Shown: positions 10,946 through 22,160 of the stretch, one piece after another
Position numbering within the stretch: the stretch's first letter is position 1
How the letters are laid out: each line of letters opens with the position of its first letter
Source of the DNA: Aquarana catesbeiana
Lineage: Eukaryota > Chordata > Amphibia > Anura > Ranidae
Assembly: GCF_042186555.1 (NCBI RefSeq)
Contig: NC_133327.1
Coordinates: 51,844,065-51,908,064 of the forward strand
Length of the DNA: 64,000 nt
Reading direction: 5' to 3'
Translations under genes and position numbers: made by a program
The notes under the pieces: generated by a model
Database searches by the model: none
What the model was told of the DNA's origin: nothing
Seen by the model: the letters and a program-made list of their open reading frames with translations, nothing else

Positions 10946-13900
10946 AAGAAAGAAGAAGCATTTAAATAAAGGAATTGTCAAAAACTGTCTCTTGTCATTT
11001 TTAACATTTTTGACACTTTTTTCGTGAAATGGTAGGGGTACAAAGTACCCCCTTACCATTTCACACAGGGGGGGGGCCGGGATCTGGGGGTCACCTTGTT
11101 AAAGGGGGCTTCCAGATTCCGATAAGCCCCCCGCCCGCAGACCCCCACAACCACCGGCCAGGGTTGTGGGGATGAGGCCCTTGTCCTCATTAACATGGGG
11201 ACAAGGTGTTTTGGGGGGCTACCCCAAAGCACCCTCCCAATGTTGAGGGCATGTGGCCTGGTATGGTTCAGGAGGGAGGGGGGGCCGCACTCTTGTCCCC
11301 CCCTCTTTTCCTGCGGCCTGCCAGGTTGCGTGCTCGGATAAGGGTCTGGTATGGATTTTTGGGGGGACCCCACGCCGTTTTTTTTTTTTTTTTTTGGCGC
11401 GGGGTTCCCCTTAAAATCCATACCAGACCTGAAGGGTCTGGTATGGAATTTAGGGGGAACCCCACGTCATTTTTTTTTTTTAATTTTGGCCGGGGTTCCC
11501 CTTAATATCCATACCAGACCTGAAGGGCCTGGTATGGAATTTAGGGGGACCCCCACGTCATTTTTTTTTTTTAAATTTTGGTTCCTGGTTCCCCTTTGGG
11601 GAATTCCCATGCCGTTTTTATCAATGAACTTCTATGTGTATTGTCGGCAATGCAATAGCCGCGGGTAGTTTTAAATGAGTTTTTTCCTTCAAAATGTCAT
11701 TTTGCTGTCAGACTGTTCTAAACACAGGAAACATGCGCCCCTTTACAGGCACACTATAGACACCCCCCAGGTACGAAATTTAAAGGGATTTTACACTTTT
11801 ATTGATTGACTTTAAGTATTATTAAAATCACTGCTCCTGAAAAAACGTCCGTTTTTAAAACTTTTTTTTGCATTGATCCATGTCCCCTGGGGCAGGACCC
11901 AGGTCCCCAAACACTTTTTATGACAATAACTTGCATATTAGCCTTTAAAATTAGCACTTTTGATTTCTCCCATAGACTTTTAAAGGGTGTTCCGCGGCAT
12001 TCGAATTTGCCGCGAACACCCCAAATTGTTCGCTGTTCGGTGAACTTGCGAACAGCCAATGCCGAACTCGAAGCTCATCCCTACTCAGGAGAAGTAGCAG
12101 AATGTATTCTGGGGTGTCATTTTTGCTATCTAAATGCTATGTGTTGGAAATATCTTATAAACTGACAACTTTGTGTAAAAAAAAAATGCGTTTTCATTTT
12201 TTTCCACATTTTCCAAAAACTTCTGGAAAAAAATAAACCATTCAAAAGACTCATTATGCCTCATAGATTATACGTTGGCGTGTTAGCTTTCCAAAATGGG
12301 GTCATTTTGTGAGTGTTTCCATTGTCCCGGTGCTCCAGGGCCTTCAAAAGTGTAATAGGTGGTTGAGAAATGTGATGTGTAATTTATGCTCCTAGAACAC
12401 CTGATGGTGCTCCATGCATGTTGGGCCTCTGTATGTGGCCAGGCAGTGAAAAAGTCCCACACATGTGGTATCGTAATACTCAGGAGGAGTAGCAGAATGT
12501 ATTTTGGGGTGTCATTTTTGCTATCTAAATGCTATGTGTTGGAAATATCTTATAGACGGACAACTTTGTGTAAAAAAAATATGCATTTTCATTTTTTTTC
12601 CACATTTTTCAAAAACTTCTGGAAAAAAATGAACCGTTCAAAAGACTCATTATGCCTCATAGATTATACGTTGGGGTGTTAGCTTTCCAAAATGGGGTCA
12701 TTTTGTGGGTGTTTCCATTGTCCTGGTGCTCCAGGGCCTTCAAAATTGTAATAGGTGGTTGAGAAATGTGATGTGTAATTTATGCTCCTAGAACACCTGA
12801 TGGTGCTCCATGCATGTTGGGCCTCTGTATGTGGCCAGGCAGTGAAAAAGTTCCACACATGTGGTATCGTAATACTCAGGAGGAGTAGCAGAATGTATTT
12901 TGGGGTGTCATTTTTGCTATCTAAATGCTATGTGTTGGAAATATCTTATAGACGGACAACTTTGTGTAAAAAAAATATGCGTTTTCATTTTTTTTCCACA
13001 TTTTTCAAAAACTTCTGGAAAAAAATGAACCGTTCAAAAGACTCATTATGCCTCATAGATTATACGTTGGGGTGTTAGCTTTCCAAAATGGGGTCATTTT
13101 GTGGGTGTTTCCATTGTCCTGGTGCTCCAGGGCCTTCAAAATTGTAATAGGTGGTTGAGAAATGTGATGTGTAATTTATGCTCCTAGAACACCTGATGGT
13201 GCTCCATGCATGTTGGGCCTCTGTATGTGGCCAGGCAGTGAAAAAGTCCCACACATGTGGTATCATAATACTCAGGAGGAGTAGCAGAATGTATTTTGGG
13301 GTGTCATTTTTGCTATCTAAATGCTATGTGTTGGAAATATCTTATAAACCGACAACTTTGTGTAAAAAAAATGCGTTTTCATTTTTTTCCACATTTTCCA
13401 AAAACTTCTGGAAAAAAATAAACCATTCAAAAGACTCATTATGCCTCATAGATTATACGTTGGGGTGTTAGCTTTCCAAAATGGGGTCATTTTGTGGGTG
13501 TTTCCATTGTCCTGGTGCTCCAGGGCCTTCAAAAGTGTAATAGGTGGTTGAGAAATGTGATGTGTTATTTATGCTCCTAGAACACCTGATGGTGCTTCAT
13601 GCATGTTGGGCCTCTGTATGTGGCCAGGCAGTGAAAAAGTCCCACACATGTGGTATCGTAATACTCAGGAGGAGTAGCAAAATGTATTTTGGGGTGTCAT
13701 TTTTGCTATCTAAATGCTATGTGTTGGAAATATCTTATAAACGGACAACTTTGTGTAAAAAAAAAATGCGTTTTCATTTTTTTCCACATTTTCCAAAAAC
13801 TTCTGGAAAAAAATAAACCATTCAAAAGACTCATTATGCCTCATAGAATATACGTTGGGGTGTTAGCTTTCCAAAATGGGGTCATTTTGTGGGTGTTTCC

Positions 13901-16900
13901 ATTGTCCTGGTGCTCCAGGGCCTTCAAAATTGTAATAGGTGGTTGAGAAATGTGATATGTAATTTATGCTCCTAGAACACCTGATGGTGCTCCATGCATG
14001 TTGGGCCTCTGTATGTGGCCAGGCAGTGAAAAAGTCCCACACATGTGGTATCGTAATACTCAGGAGAAGTAGCAGAATGTATTCTGGGGTGTCATTTTTG
14101 CTATCTAAATGCTATGTGTTGGAAATATCTTATAAACTGACAACTTTGTGTAAAAAAAAAATGCGTTTTCATTTTTTTCCACATTTTCCAAAAACTTCTG
14201 GAAAAAAATAAACCATTCAAAAGACTCATTATGCCTCATAGATTATACGTTGGGGTGTTAGCTTTCCAAAATGGGGTCATTTTGTGAGTGTTTCCATTGT
14301 CCTGGTGCTCCAAGGCCTTCAAAAGTGTAATAGGTGGTTGAGAAATGTGATGTGTAATTTATGCTCCTAGAACACCTGATGGTGCTCCATGCATGTTGGG
14401 CCTCTGTATGTGGCCAGGCAGTGAAAAAGTCCCACACATGTGGTATCGTAATACTCAGGAGGAGTAGCAGAATGTATTTTGGGGTGTCATTTTTGCTATC
14501 TAAATGCTATGTGTTGGAAATATCTTATAGACGGACAACTTTGTGTAAAAAAAATATGCGTTTTCATTTTTTTTCCACATTTTTCAAAAACTTCTGGAAA
14601 AAAATGAACCGTTCAAAAGACTCATTATGCCTCATAGATTATACGTTGGGGTGTTAGCTTTCCAAAATGGGGTCATTTTGTGGGTGTTTCCATTGTCCTG
14701 GTGCTCCAGGGCCTTCAAAATTGTAATAGGTGGTTGAGAAATGTGATGTGTAATTTATGCTCCTAGAACACCTGATGGTGCTCCATGCATGTTGGGCCTC
14801 TGTATGTGGCCAGGCAGTGAAAAAGTCCCACACATGTGGTATCATAATACTCAGGAGGAGTAGCAGAATGTATTTTGGGGTGTCATTTTTGCTATCTAAA
14901 TGCTATGTGTTGGAAATATCTTATAAACCGACAACTTTGTGTAAAAAAAATGCGTTTTCATTTTTTTCCACATTTTCCAAAAACTTCTGGAAAAAAATAA
15001 ACCATTCAAAAGACTCATTATGCCTCATAGATTATACGTTGGGGTGTTAGCTTTCCAAAATGGGGTCATTTTGTGGGTGTTTCCATTGTCCTGGTGCTCC
15101 AGGGCCTTCAAAAGTGTAATAGGTGGTTGAGAAATGTGATGTGTAATTTATGCTCCTAGAACACCTGATGGTGCTTCATGCATGTTGGGCCTCTGTATGT
15201 GGCCAGGCAGTGAAAAAGTCCCACACATGTGGTATTGTAATACTCAGGAGGAGTAGCAAAATGTATTTTGGGGTGTCATTTTTGCTATCTAAATGCTATG
15301 TGTTGGAAATATCTTATAAACGGACAACTTTTTGTAAAAAAAAAAATGCGTTTTCATTTTTTTCCACATTTTCCAAAAACTTCTGGAAAAAAATAAACCA
15401 TTCAAAAGACTCATTATGCCTCATAGAATATACGTTGGGGTGTTAACTTTCCAAAATGGGGTCATTTTGTGGGTGTTTCCATTGTCCTGGTGCTCCAGGG
15501 CCTTCAAAATTGTAATAGGTGGTTGAGAAATGTGATATGTAATTTATGCTCCTAGAACACCTGATGGTGCTCCATGCATGTTGGGCCTCTGTATGTGGCC
15601 AGGCAGTGAAAAAGTCCCACACATGTGGTATCGTAATACTCAGGAGAAGTAGCAGAATGTATTCTGGGGTGTCATTTTTGCTATCTAAATGCTATGTGTT
15701 GGAAATATCTTATAAACTGACAACTTTGTGTAAAAAAAAATGCGTTTTCATTTTTTTCCACATTTTCCAAAAACTTCTGGAAAAAAATAAACCATTCAAA
15801 AGACTCATTATGCCTCATAGATTATACGTTGGGGTGTTAGCTTTCCAAAATGGGGTCATTTTGTGAGTGTTTCCATTGTCCTGGTGCTCCAAGGCCTTCA
15901 AAAGTGTAATAGGTGGTTGAGAAATGTGATGTGTAATTTATGCTCCTAGAACACCTGATGGTGCTCCATGCATGTTGGGCCTCTGTATGTGGCCAGGCAG
16001 TGAAAAAGTCCCACACATGTGGTATCATAATACTCAGGAGGAGTAGCAGAATGTATTTTGGGGTGTCATTTTTGCTATCTAAATGCTATGTGTTGGAAAT
16101 ATCTTATAGACGGACAACTTTGTGTAAAAAAAATATGCGTTTTCATTTTTTTTCCACATTTTTCAAAAACTTCTGGAAAAAAATGAACCGTTCAAAAGAC
16201 TCATTATGCCTCATAGATTATACGTTGGGGTGTTAGCTTTCCAAAATGGGGTCATTTTGTGGGTGTTTCCATTGTCCTGGTGCTCCAGGGCCTTCAAAAT
16301 TGTAATAGGTGGTTGAGAAATGTGATGTGTAATTTATGCTCCTAGAACACCTGATGGTGCTCCATGCATGTTGGGCCTCTGTATGTGGCCAGGCAGTGAA
16401 AAAGTCCCACACATGTGGTATCGTAATACTCAGGAGGAGTAGCAGAATGTATTTTGGGGTGTCATTTTTGCTATCTAAATGCTATGTGTTGGAAATATCT
16501 TATAGACGGACAACTTTGTGTAAAAAAAATATGCGTTTTCATTTTTTTTCCACATTTTTCAAAAACTTCTGGAAAAAAATGAACCGTTCAAAAGACTCAT
16601 TATGCCTCATAGATTATACGTTGGGGTGTTAGCTTTCCAAAATGGGGTCATTTTGTGGGTGTTTCCATTGTCCTGGTGCTCCAGGGCCTTCAAAATTGTA
16701 ATAGGTGGTTGAGAAATGTGATGTGTAATTTATGCTCCTAGAACACCTGATGGTGCTCCATGCATGTTGGGCCTCTGTATGTGGCCAGGCAGTGAAAAAG
16801 TCCCACACATGTGGTATCATAATACTCAGGAGGAGTAGCAGAATGTATTTTGGGGTGTCATTTTTGCTATCTAAATGCTATGTGTTGGAAATATCTTATA

Positions 16901-18450
16901 AACCGACAACTTTGTGTAAAAAAAATGCGTTTTCATTTTTTTCCACATTTTCCAAAAACTTCTGGAAAAAAATAAACCATTCAAAAGACTCACTATGCCT
17001 CATAGATTATACGTTGGGGTGTTAGCTTTCCAAAATGGGGTCATTTTGTGGGTGTTTCCATTGTCCTGGTGCTCCAGGGCCTTCAAAAGTGTAATAGGTG
17101 GTTGAGAAATGTGATGTGTAATTTATGCTCCTAGAACACCTGATGGTGCTTCATGCATGTTGGGCCTCTGTATGTGGCCAGGCAGTGAAAAAGTCCCACA
17201 CATGTGGTATTGTAATACTCAGGAGGAGTATCAAAATGTATTTTGGGGTGTCATTTTTGCTATCTAAATGCTATGTGTTGGAAATATCTTATAAACGGAC
17301 AACTTTGTGTAAAAAAAAAAATGCGTTTTCATTTTTTTCCACATTTTCCAAAAACTTCTGGAAAAAAATAAACCATTCAAAAGACTCATTATGCCTCATA
17401 GAATATACGTTGGGGTGTTAGCTTTCCAAAATGGGGTCATTTTGTGGGTGTTTCCATTGTCCTGGTGCTCCAGGGCCTTCAAAATTGTAATAGGTGGTTG
17501 AGAAATGTGATATGTAATTTATGCTCCTAGAACACCTGATGGTGCTCCATGCATGTTGGGCCTCTGTATGTGGCCAGGCAGTGAAAAAGTCCCACACATG
17601 TGGTATCGTAATACTCAGGAGGAGTAGCAGAATGTATTCTGGGGTGTCATTTTTGCTATCTAAATGCTATGTGTTGGAAATATCTTATAAACTGACAACT
17701 TTGTGTAAAAAAAAAAATGCGTTTTCATTTTTTTCCACATTTTCCAAAAACTTCTGGAAAAAAATAAACCATTCAAAAGACTCATTATGCCTCATAGATT
17801 ATACGTTGGGGTGTTAGCTTTCCAAAATGGGGTCATTTTGTGAGTGTTTCCATTGTCCTGGTGCTCCAGGGCCTTCAAAAGTGTAATAGGTGGTTGAGAA
17901 ATGTGATGTGTAATTTATGCTCCTAGAACACCTGATGGTGCTCCATGCATGTTGGGCCTCTGTATGTGGCCAGGCAGTGAAAAAGTCCCACACATGTGGT
18001 ATCGTAATACTCAGGAGGAGTAGCAGAATGTATTTTGGGGTGTCATTTTTGCTATCTAAATGCTATGTGTTGGAAATATCTTATAAACGGACAACTTTGT
18101 GTAAAAAAATATGCGTTTTCATTTTTTTCCACATTTTCCAAAAACTTCTGGAAAAAAATAAACCATTCAAAAGACTCATTATGCCTCATAGATTATATGT
18201 TGGGGTATTAGCTTTCCAAAATGGGGTCATTTTGTGGGTGTTTCCATTGTCCTGGTGCTCCAGGGCCTTCAAAAGTGTAATAGGTGGTTGAGAAATGTGA
18301 TGTGTAATTTATGCTCCTAGAACACCTGATGGTGCTCCATGCATGTTGGGCCTCTGTATGTGGCCAGGCAGTGAAAAAGTCACACACATGTGGTATCGTA
18401 ATACTCAGGAGGACTAGCAGAATGTATTTTGGGGTGTCATTTGTGGTATA

Positions 18451-19095
18451 CACATGCCATGTGAGAGAAATAAGCTATTACAATGACAATTTTGTGGGAA
18501 AAAAAAAAACTTTTTTTGGAAAGAATTGTGGGAAAAAAATACAACTTCAAATAACTCACCATGCCTCTAACTAAATACATTGAAATGTCTACTTTCCAAA
18601 AAGGGGTTATTTGGGGGGCATTTGTACTTTCCTGGCTTGTTAGGGTCTCAGGAAATGCGATAGGCCTCAGTACTTCAGATGTGATCATTTTTTTATGATT
18701 TGCACCATAGCTTGTAGACTCTAAAACTTTCACACAGACCAAATAATTTCCACAATTTTTTGGTTATTTTTACCAAAGATATGTAGCAGTATAAATTGTG
18801 GCCAAAATTTATGAAGAAAAATTACGAATTTGCAAAATTTTATCGCAGAAATTAGGAAAAATGTGTTTTTTTTCAAAATTTTCGGTATTTTTTCATTTAT
18901 AGCGCAAAAAATAAAAAACCCAGAGGTGATCAAATACCACCAAAAAAAAGCTCTATTTGTATGAAAAAAAGGACAAAAAAATCATTTGGGTACAGTGTTG
19001 CATGACTGAGTAATTGTCATTCAAAGTGTGAGAGCACTGAAAGCTGAAAATTGGTCTGGATAGGAGGGGGGTTTAAGTGCCTAGTAAGCAAGTGG
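18451..19095 (+). other. AT-rich 3' terminal region of the piggyBac-like element
   Basis: After the last satellite unit the sequence diverges and becomes AT rich. Its complement matches in layout the left part of the TTAA element at 45828 (CAAATAGAGCTTT, GGTGGTATTTGATC, TTTTTTGCGCTATAAA). It ends TAAGCAAGTGGTTAA. No gene is seen. Confidence 0.7.
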
Positions 19096-19099
19096 TTAA

Positions 19100-19346
19100 A
19101 GCATGTTATACATCACAGTGCTTGTGCTGTGTAATTTGGCCCCCTGTATCACCTGAAATACCTGACTGATCCTGCCTGGTTCTACTCTCCCCTCTGTAAA
19201 CTGACCACAGTTTATCATAGCTGCTAAGCCCTGACACTGTGGTCAGTTTATGTGCCTCTGTAATCCGCAGCTCTCCTCTGTCCTCTCCCTCCTCCCTCCC
19301 TGCTTGTCAGCTCCCCGATTTTACCCTCCTGATGATAGAATAACTG
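19100..19346. other. Spacer with a short inverted repeat
   Basis: AAACTGACCACAG (about 19198) is inverted at CTGTGGTCAGTTT (about 19237). It is otherwise unremarkable pyrimidine-rich sequence. Confidence 0.4.
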
Positions 19347-19703
19347 TGTAAAGTCTCTCCAATCCCTTCTGTTAGATAAAGCTATGTTCCCGGGTGTGTA
19401 TGATTTTTTCTTTTTAAATCCGCTGTGTACCTTATTCCATAGCACCAATTGGCGCTCACGTGATCGCCCAGCTCCTCTCCTTTGCTCCCGGCTGACGTCA
19501 GCGGGAGTTTTCAGCCCCTCCTACTGTAGCTGTCAACCTGGGAAAGGAGAGAGTAGGGCGGTCACCTGGGTGTCGAACGGTGCTATGAAATAAGGTACAC
19601 ATCGCCTTTTTTTTTTTTTTTTAAATCACACACACTGGGGAACATAGCAATATCTAACAGAGGGGATTGGAGAGACTTTACAAGTGGCTTTACAACCACT
19701 TTA
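19347..19703. repeat. Foldback interspersed repeat, left end truncated
   Basis: Left arm GTAAAGTCTCTCCAATCCC...TCTGTTAGATAAAGCTATGTTCC is inverted on the right as GGAACATAGCAATATCTAACAG...GGGATTGGAGAGACTTTAC. The right terminus GTGGCTTTACAACCACTTTAA has no counterpart on the left. A GC-rich core with a CRE-like TGACGTCA lies near 19493-19500. Confidence 0.75.
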
Positions 19704-20233
19704 ATATTTTGGCCTCAAAAAGCAATAAATCATACACTCCTAAGAGACTGTGGGCTCTTGGGAGCTTTTAGTTTCTTAAAGTATCCAAAAGGGATACCAC
19801 TTTAATAGGGACATGAGATTTGGGGCTGATAGTGTTGCAGCCCCAGGGTTCATTCATGTACCACCATCCAGTGTGCATAACCACTTTCAATGATTAAAGA
19901 TTCTGAGGTCAACATCTGGCCTAGAATGCTACCTTTTCCCAAACATGCAACCAAAATAAGTAGATACAAACATACATACTGTTCTGTACATACATACATA
20001 TATAAATACATAAATGATACACACTTCTTTTTCAGGCAGATGTTACCTACCAATGATGATTTTGCTGCATACAGCGCACCATAAATTGTCCAAAGCTCTA
20101 ATCAGCTGACAAGTAGATTGAAATCGAATACCGTCTTTCAACAATAGTTACTTTACCCTTTTGAAATCCTTCTCATGTACTTTTGCTTATGCAACAACTT
20201 TCGTTCATCCAGAAGTAGAGCCCATGGCTTTTA
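19704..20233. other. Spacer, no gene seen
   Basis: It contains only a short ACATACATA microsatellite near 19970-20010. No coding motif is recognised. Confidence 0.4.
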
Positions 20234-20627
20234 GAGCCCTTTCACACTGGGGTGGGGGGGCGGCGGCGGCGGTAAAACGCCACTATTATTAGCGGCGTTT
20301 TACCGTTGGTATGCGGCCGCTAGCGGGGCGGTTTTACCCCCCGCTAGCGGCCGAGAAAGGGTTAAATACCACCGCAAAGTGCCTCTGCAGAGGCGCTTTG
20401 CCGGCGGTATAGCCGCGCCGTCCCATTGATTTCAATGGGCAGGAGCGGTAAAGGAGCGGTATACACACCGCTCCTTCACCGCTCCGAAGATGCTGCTGGC
20501 AGGACTTTTTTTACCGTCCTGCCAGCGCATCGCTCCAGAAATGCAAGCAGCGGCACTTTCGGGTCGGTTTGCAGGCGCTATTATTAGCGCAATAGCGCCT
20601 GCAAACCGCCCCAGTGTGAAAGGGCTC
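20234..20627. mobile_element. MITE with GAGCCCTTTCACACTGG termini (copy 2)
   Basis: It has the same architecture and termini as 3180-3569, including the nested CGGCGGTAAAACGCC palindromes. It is flanked by a 3-bp TTA duplication (20231-20233 and 20628-20630), the pattern of PIF/Harbinger elements. It ends 68 bp before the start codon of the OR pseudogene. Confidence 0.88.
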
Positions 20628-20695
20628 TTACTGTTGTGTTCACTTTTACTGACCTCTGGTTTCATTTTATTTTACAATTTGGAAAAGCTCTCAGA

Positions 20696-22160
20696 ATGGC
20701 CATCAAGAATCAGACATTTGTCACTAAAATTATTCTTTTGGGATTTTCTTTGGCTCCATCTATAAACACTGTACTGTGTATCTTAATTCTTGCAATCTAC
20801 ATAGTCAGACCCCTTTCACACTGGGGCGTTTTTCAGGCGCTTAAAAGAAGAAGCCTCATCTGCAATACCAATGTGAAAGCCCGAGTGCTTTCACACTGAG
20901 ACCCCTTTCACACTGGGGCGTTTTTCAGGCGCTTTAATGTTAAAAAAAAGCGCCTGTAAAGCACCTGAAAGAAGCCTCATCTGCAATCCCAATGTGAAAG
21001 CCCGAGTGCTTTCACACTGGGGCGCTGCGCTGGCAGGGCGTCAAAAAAAGTCCTGCAAGCAGCTTCTTTGCAGCGCTTTCATGTTTTTGCCACCGGGCTG
21101 GGTGCGCTGATGGCCCGAGCCCTTTCACACTGCTAGCGCCCAAAAAACGCCTGAAAAACGCCCCAATGTGAAAGGGGTCTTAAGCGGTGCTTTACCAGCG
21201 TTTTTCGGGCACTGGCAGTGTGAAAGGGCTTGAGCTTTCACATTGGGATTGCAGATGAGGCTTCTTTCAGGCGCTTTACCGGCGCTTTTTTTAACACTAA
21301 AGCGCCTAAAAAATGCCTGAAAAACGCCACAGTGTGAAAGGGGTCTCACTATCGTTGGAAATGGTCTTAATAATAATATCTATCATTTTGACCAACTCTC
21401 ACTTCCATGCCCCAATGTACTACTTCCTGTGTATGCTTTCTGTATTTGACTTGAGCTACTCATTCACTGCTGTGCTTCAGTTGTTGGCGGATCTTTTCTC
21501 ATCTGAAAGGATAATCCCAATAAGTGTTTGTGTCATTCAGATCTATGCCATTCTGCTTCTAGAGAGATGTCAATTTCTCCTCTTGGCCATCATGGTTTAT
21601 GATCACTATGTCGCCATTTGTAGACCTCTACTTTATCATGTTTTTATGCGCTGGAGTATTTGTTACATTATTTTCTTATTAAGTTTTATGATGTGCATTT
21701 TTCCATCAATTTTCACACCAGTTGTCCTATGTGGCAATCAGATCAACCATTCCATGTGTGAGATTTTAGCCACTCTTGTGTTGACAATATTTCCTCCAAC
21801 GAAGTTGTGATCTTTTCCATCAGCTTTTTGTCTCTTTTCCTTCCTTTTGTGCTCATCATCATATCTTATGCTTGTATTTTATCCTTGGTATTAAACATCC
21901 AATCTGCAGGAAGGTCCAAAGCCTTTTCTACTTGCTCCTCCCATCTAGCTGTGGTGGGGTTATACTTTGGGACAGTGATGTTCATGTACTTTGGCCCATC
22001 ATCTCATTACTCCATGGACCAGGAGAAATAGAGCTCCATATTTTATGTGATTGTATCACTCATGTTGAACCCTCTGATCTACAGCCTCAATAACAGGAAG
22101 GTTAAAGAAACCTTTCGTAAAATGCTTTCAAAAATAAACGTTGCTTATTCAACCCATTAG
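20696..22160 (+). pseudogene. Olfactory receptor pseudogene interrupted by a MITE
   Basis: This is a broken class II odorant receptor (seven-transmembrane GPCR, normally one coding exon), closely related to the intact gene at 34460. The N-terminus MAIKNQTFVTKIILLGFS runs to ...LAIYIV and is cut at 20807 by a 538-bp MITE. The coding sequence resumes at 21349 with TIVGN, then HAPMYYFLCMLSVFDLSYS, MVYDHYVAIC (MAYDRYVAIC with R to H), FPSIF, KAFSTCSSHL and MLNPLIYSLN, ending at TAG 22158-22160. Further lesions are a small indel just after the insertion near 21370, a frame change near 21790 with several codons missing beside the second extracellular loop, and a stop at 22029-22031 where the intact paralogue has Tyr. 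It is a duplicate of the same OR subfamily that has decayed. Confidence 0.95.
20808..21345. mobile_element. Harbinger-like MITE inserted in the OR pseudogene
   Basis: It begins GACCCCTTTCACACTGGGGC and ends CCACAGTGTGAAAGGGGTC, flanked by a 3-bp TCA duplication (20805-20807 and 21346-21348). Removing the element and one TCA restores the contiguous receptor reading ATAG-TCA-CTATCG, which fixes both boundaries. The left end is partly duplicated inside (GACCCCTTTCACACTGGGGC again at about 20899). It has no coding capacity. Confidence 0.93.

Larger units (their letters stand above)
9044..12083. mobile_element. Giant foldback (palindromic) hAT-type element, 3,040 bp
   Basis: The element starts TAGGGATGAGC and ends with the complement GCTCATCCCTA. 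It is flanked by a perfect 8-bp duplication CTCAGGAG (9036-9043 and 12084-12091), the hAT signature. The uninterrupted satellite unit reads straight through that site elsewhere. From about 9160 inward the left arm is repeated almost base for base, inverted, in the right arm. The arms meet around a 16-nt spacer at 10556-10571, exactly the midpoint of the element. Only the outer 110-120 bp of the two arms differ substantially. No transposase is encoded. Each arm carries a promoter-like block, a short charged open frame and AATAAA. Confidence 0.93.
7325..18450 (+). repeat. ~395-bp satellite, about 20 units, with higher-order repeat
   Basis: The landmark ACTCAGGAGGAGTAGCAGAAT recurs about every 395 bp (near 7456, 7852, 8249, 8646, then after the nested element 12480, 12876, 13271 and on to 18407). 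Subtracting the 3,048-bp insertion (with its duplication) leaves 20 periods. Diagnostic variants define unit types: A (TATTCTGGGG with AAACTGACA), B (TATAGACGGAC), C (AAACCGACA) and D (AGCAAAATG with AAACGGACA). From 12084 they run A-B-B-C-D, A-B-C-D, A-B-B-C-D, A. A first, diverged unit lies near 7325-7455. The 98-124-codon frames repeated in each unit are by-products of the repeat. Confidence 0.95.
3570..19099 (+). mobile_element. Composite piggyBac-like element, about 15.5 kb, TTAA to TTAA
   Basis: The left boundary is TTAACCTCCTGAC (3570). The right boundary is GCAAGTGGTTAA (ending 19099), whose complement TTAACCACTTGC matches the ends of other TTAA elements in this window. In order it holds a palindromic GC-rich leader, a GTGCCCA-type minisatellite, a broken piggyBac transposase, a 70-bp repeat, a ~395-bp satellite array of about 20 units and an AT-rich 3' end. 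A 3,040-bp hAT-type element is nested in one satellite unit. Terminal inverted repeat identity beyond TTAACC is weak, so the two ends belonging to one element is an inference from order and flanks. Confidence 0.65.

Noticed and set aside
7820..18574. Series of near-identical 63-124-codon frames (MLLEHLMVLHACWASVCG...)
   Set aside because: They recur once per 395-bp satellite unit with frameshifts at the poly-A run and no domain. They are by-products of the repeat, not a gene family.
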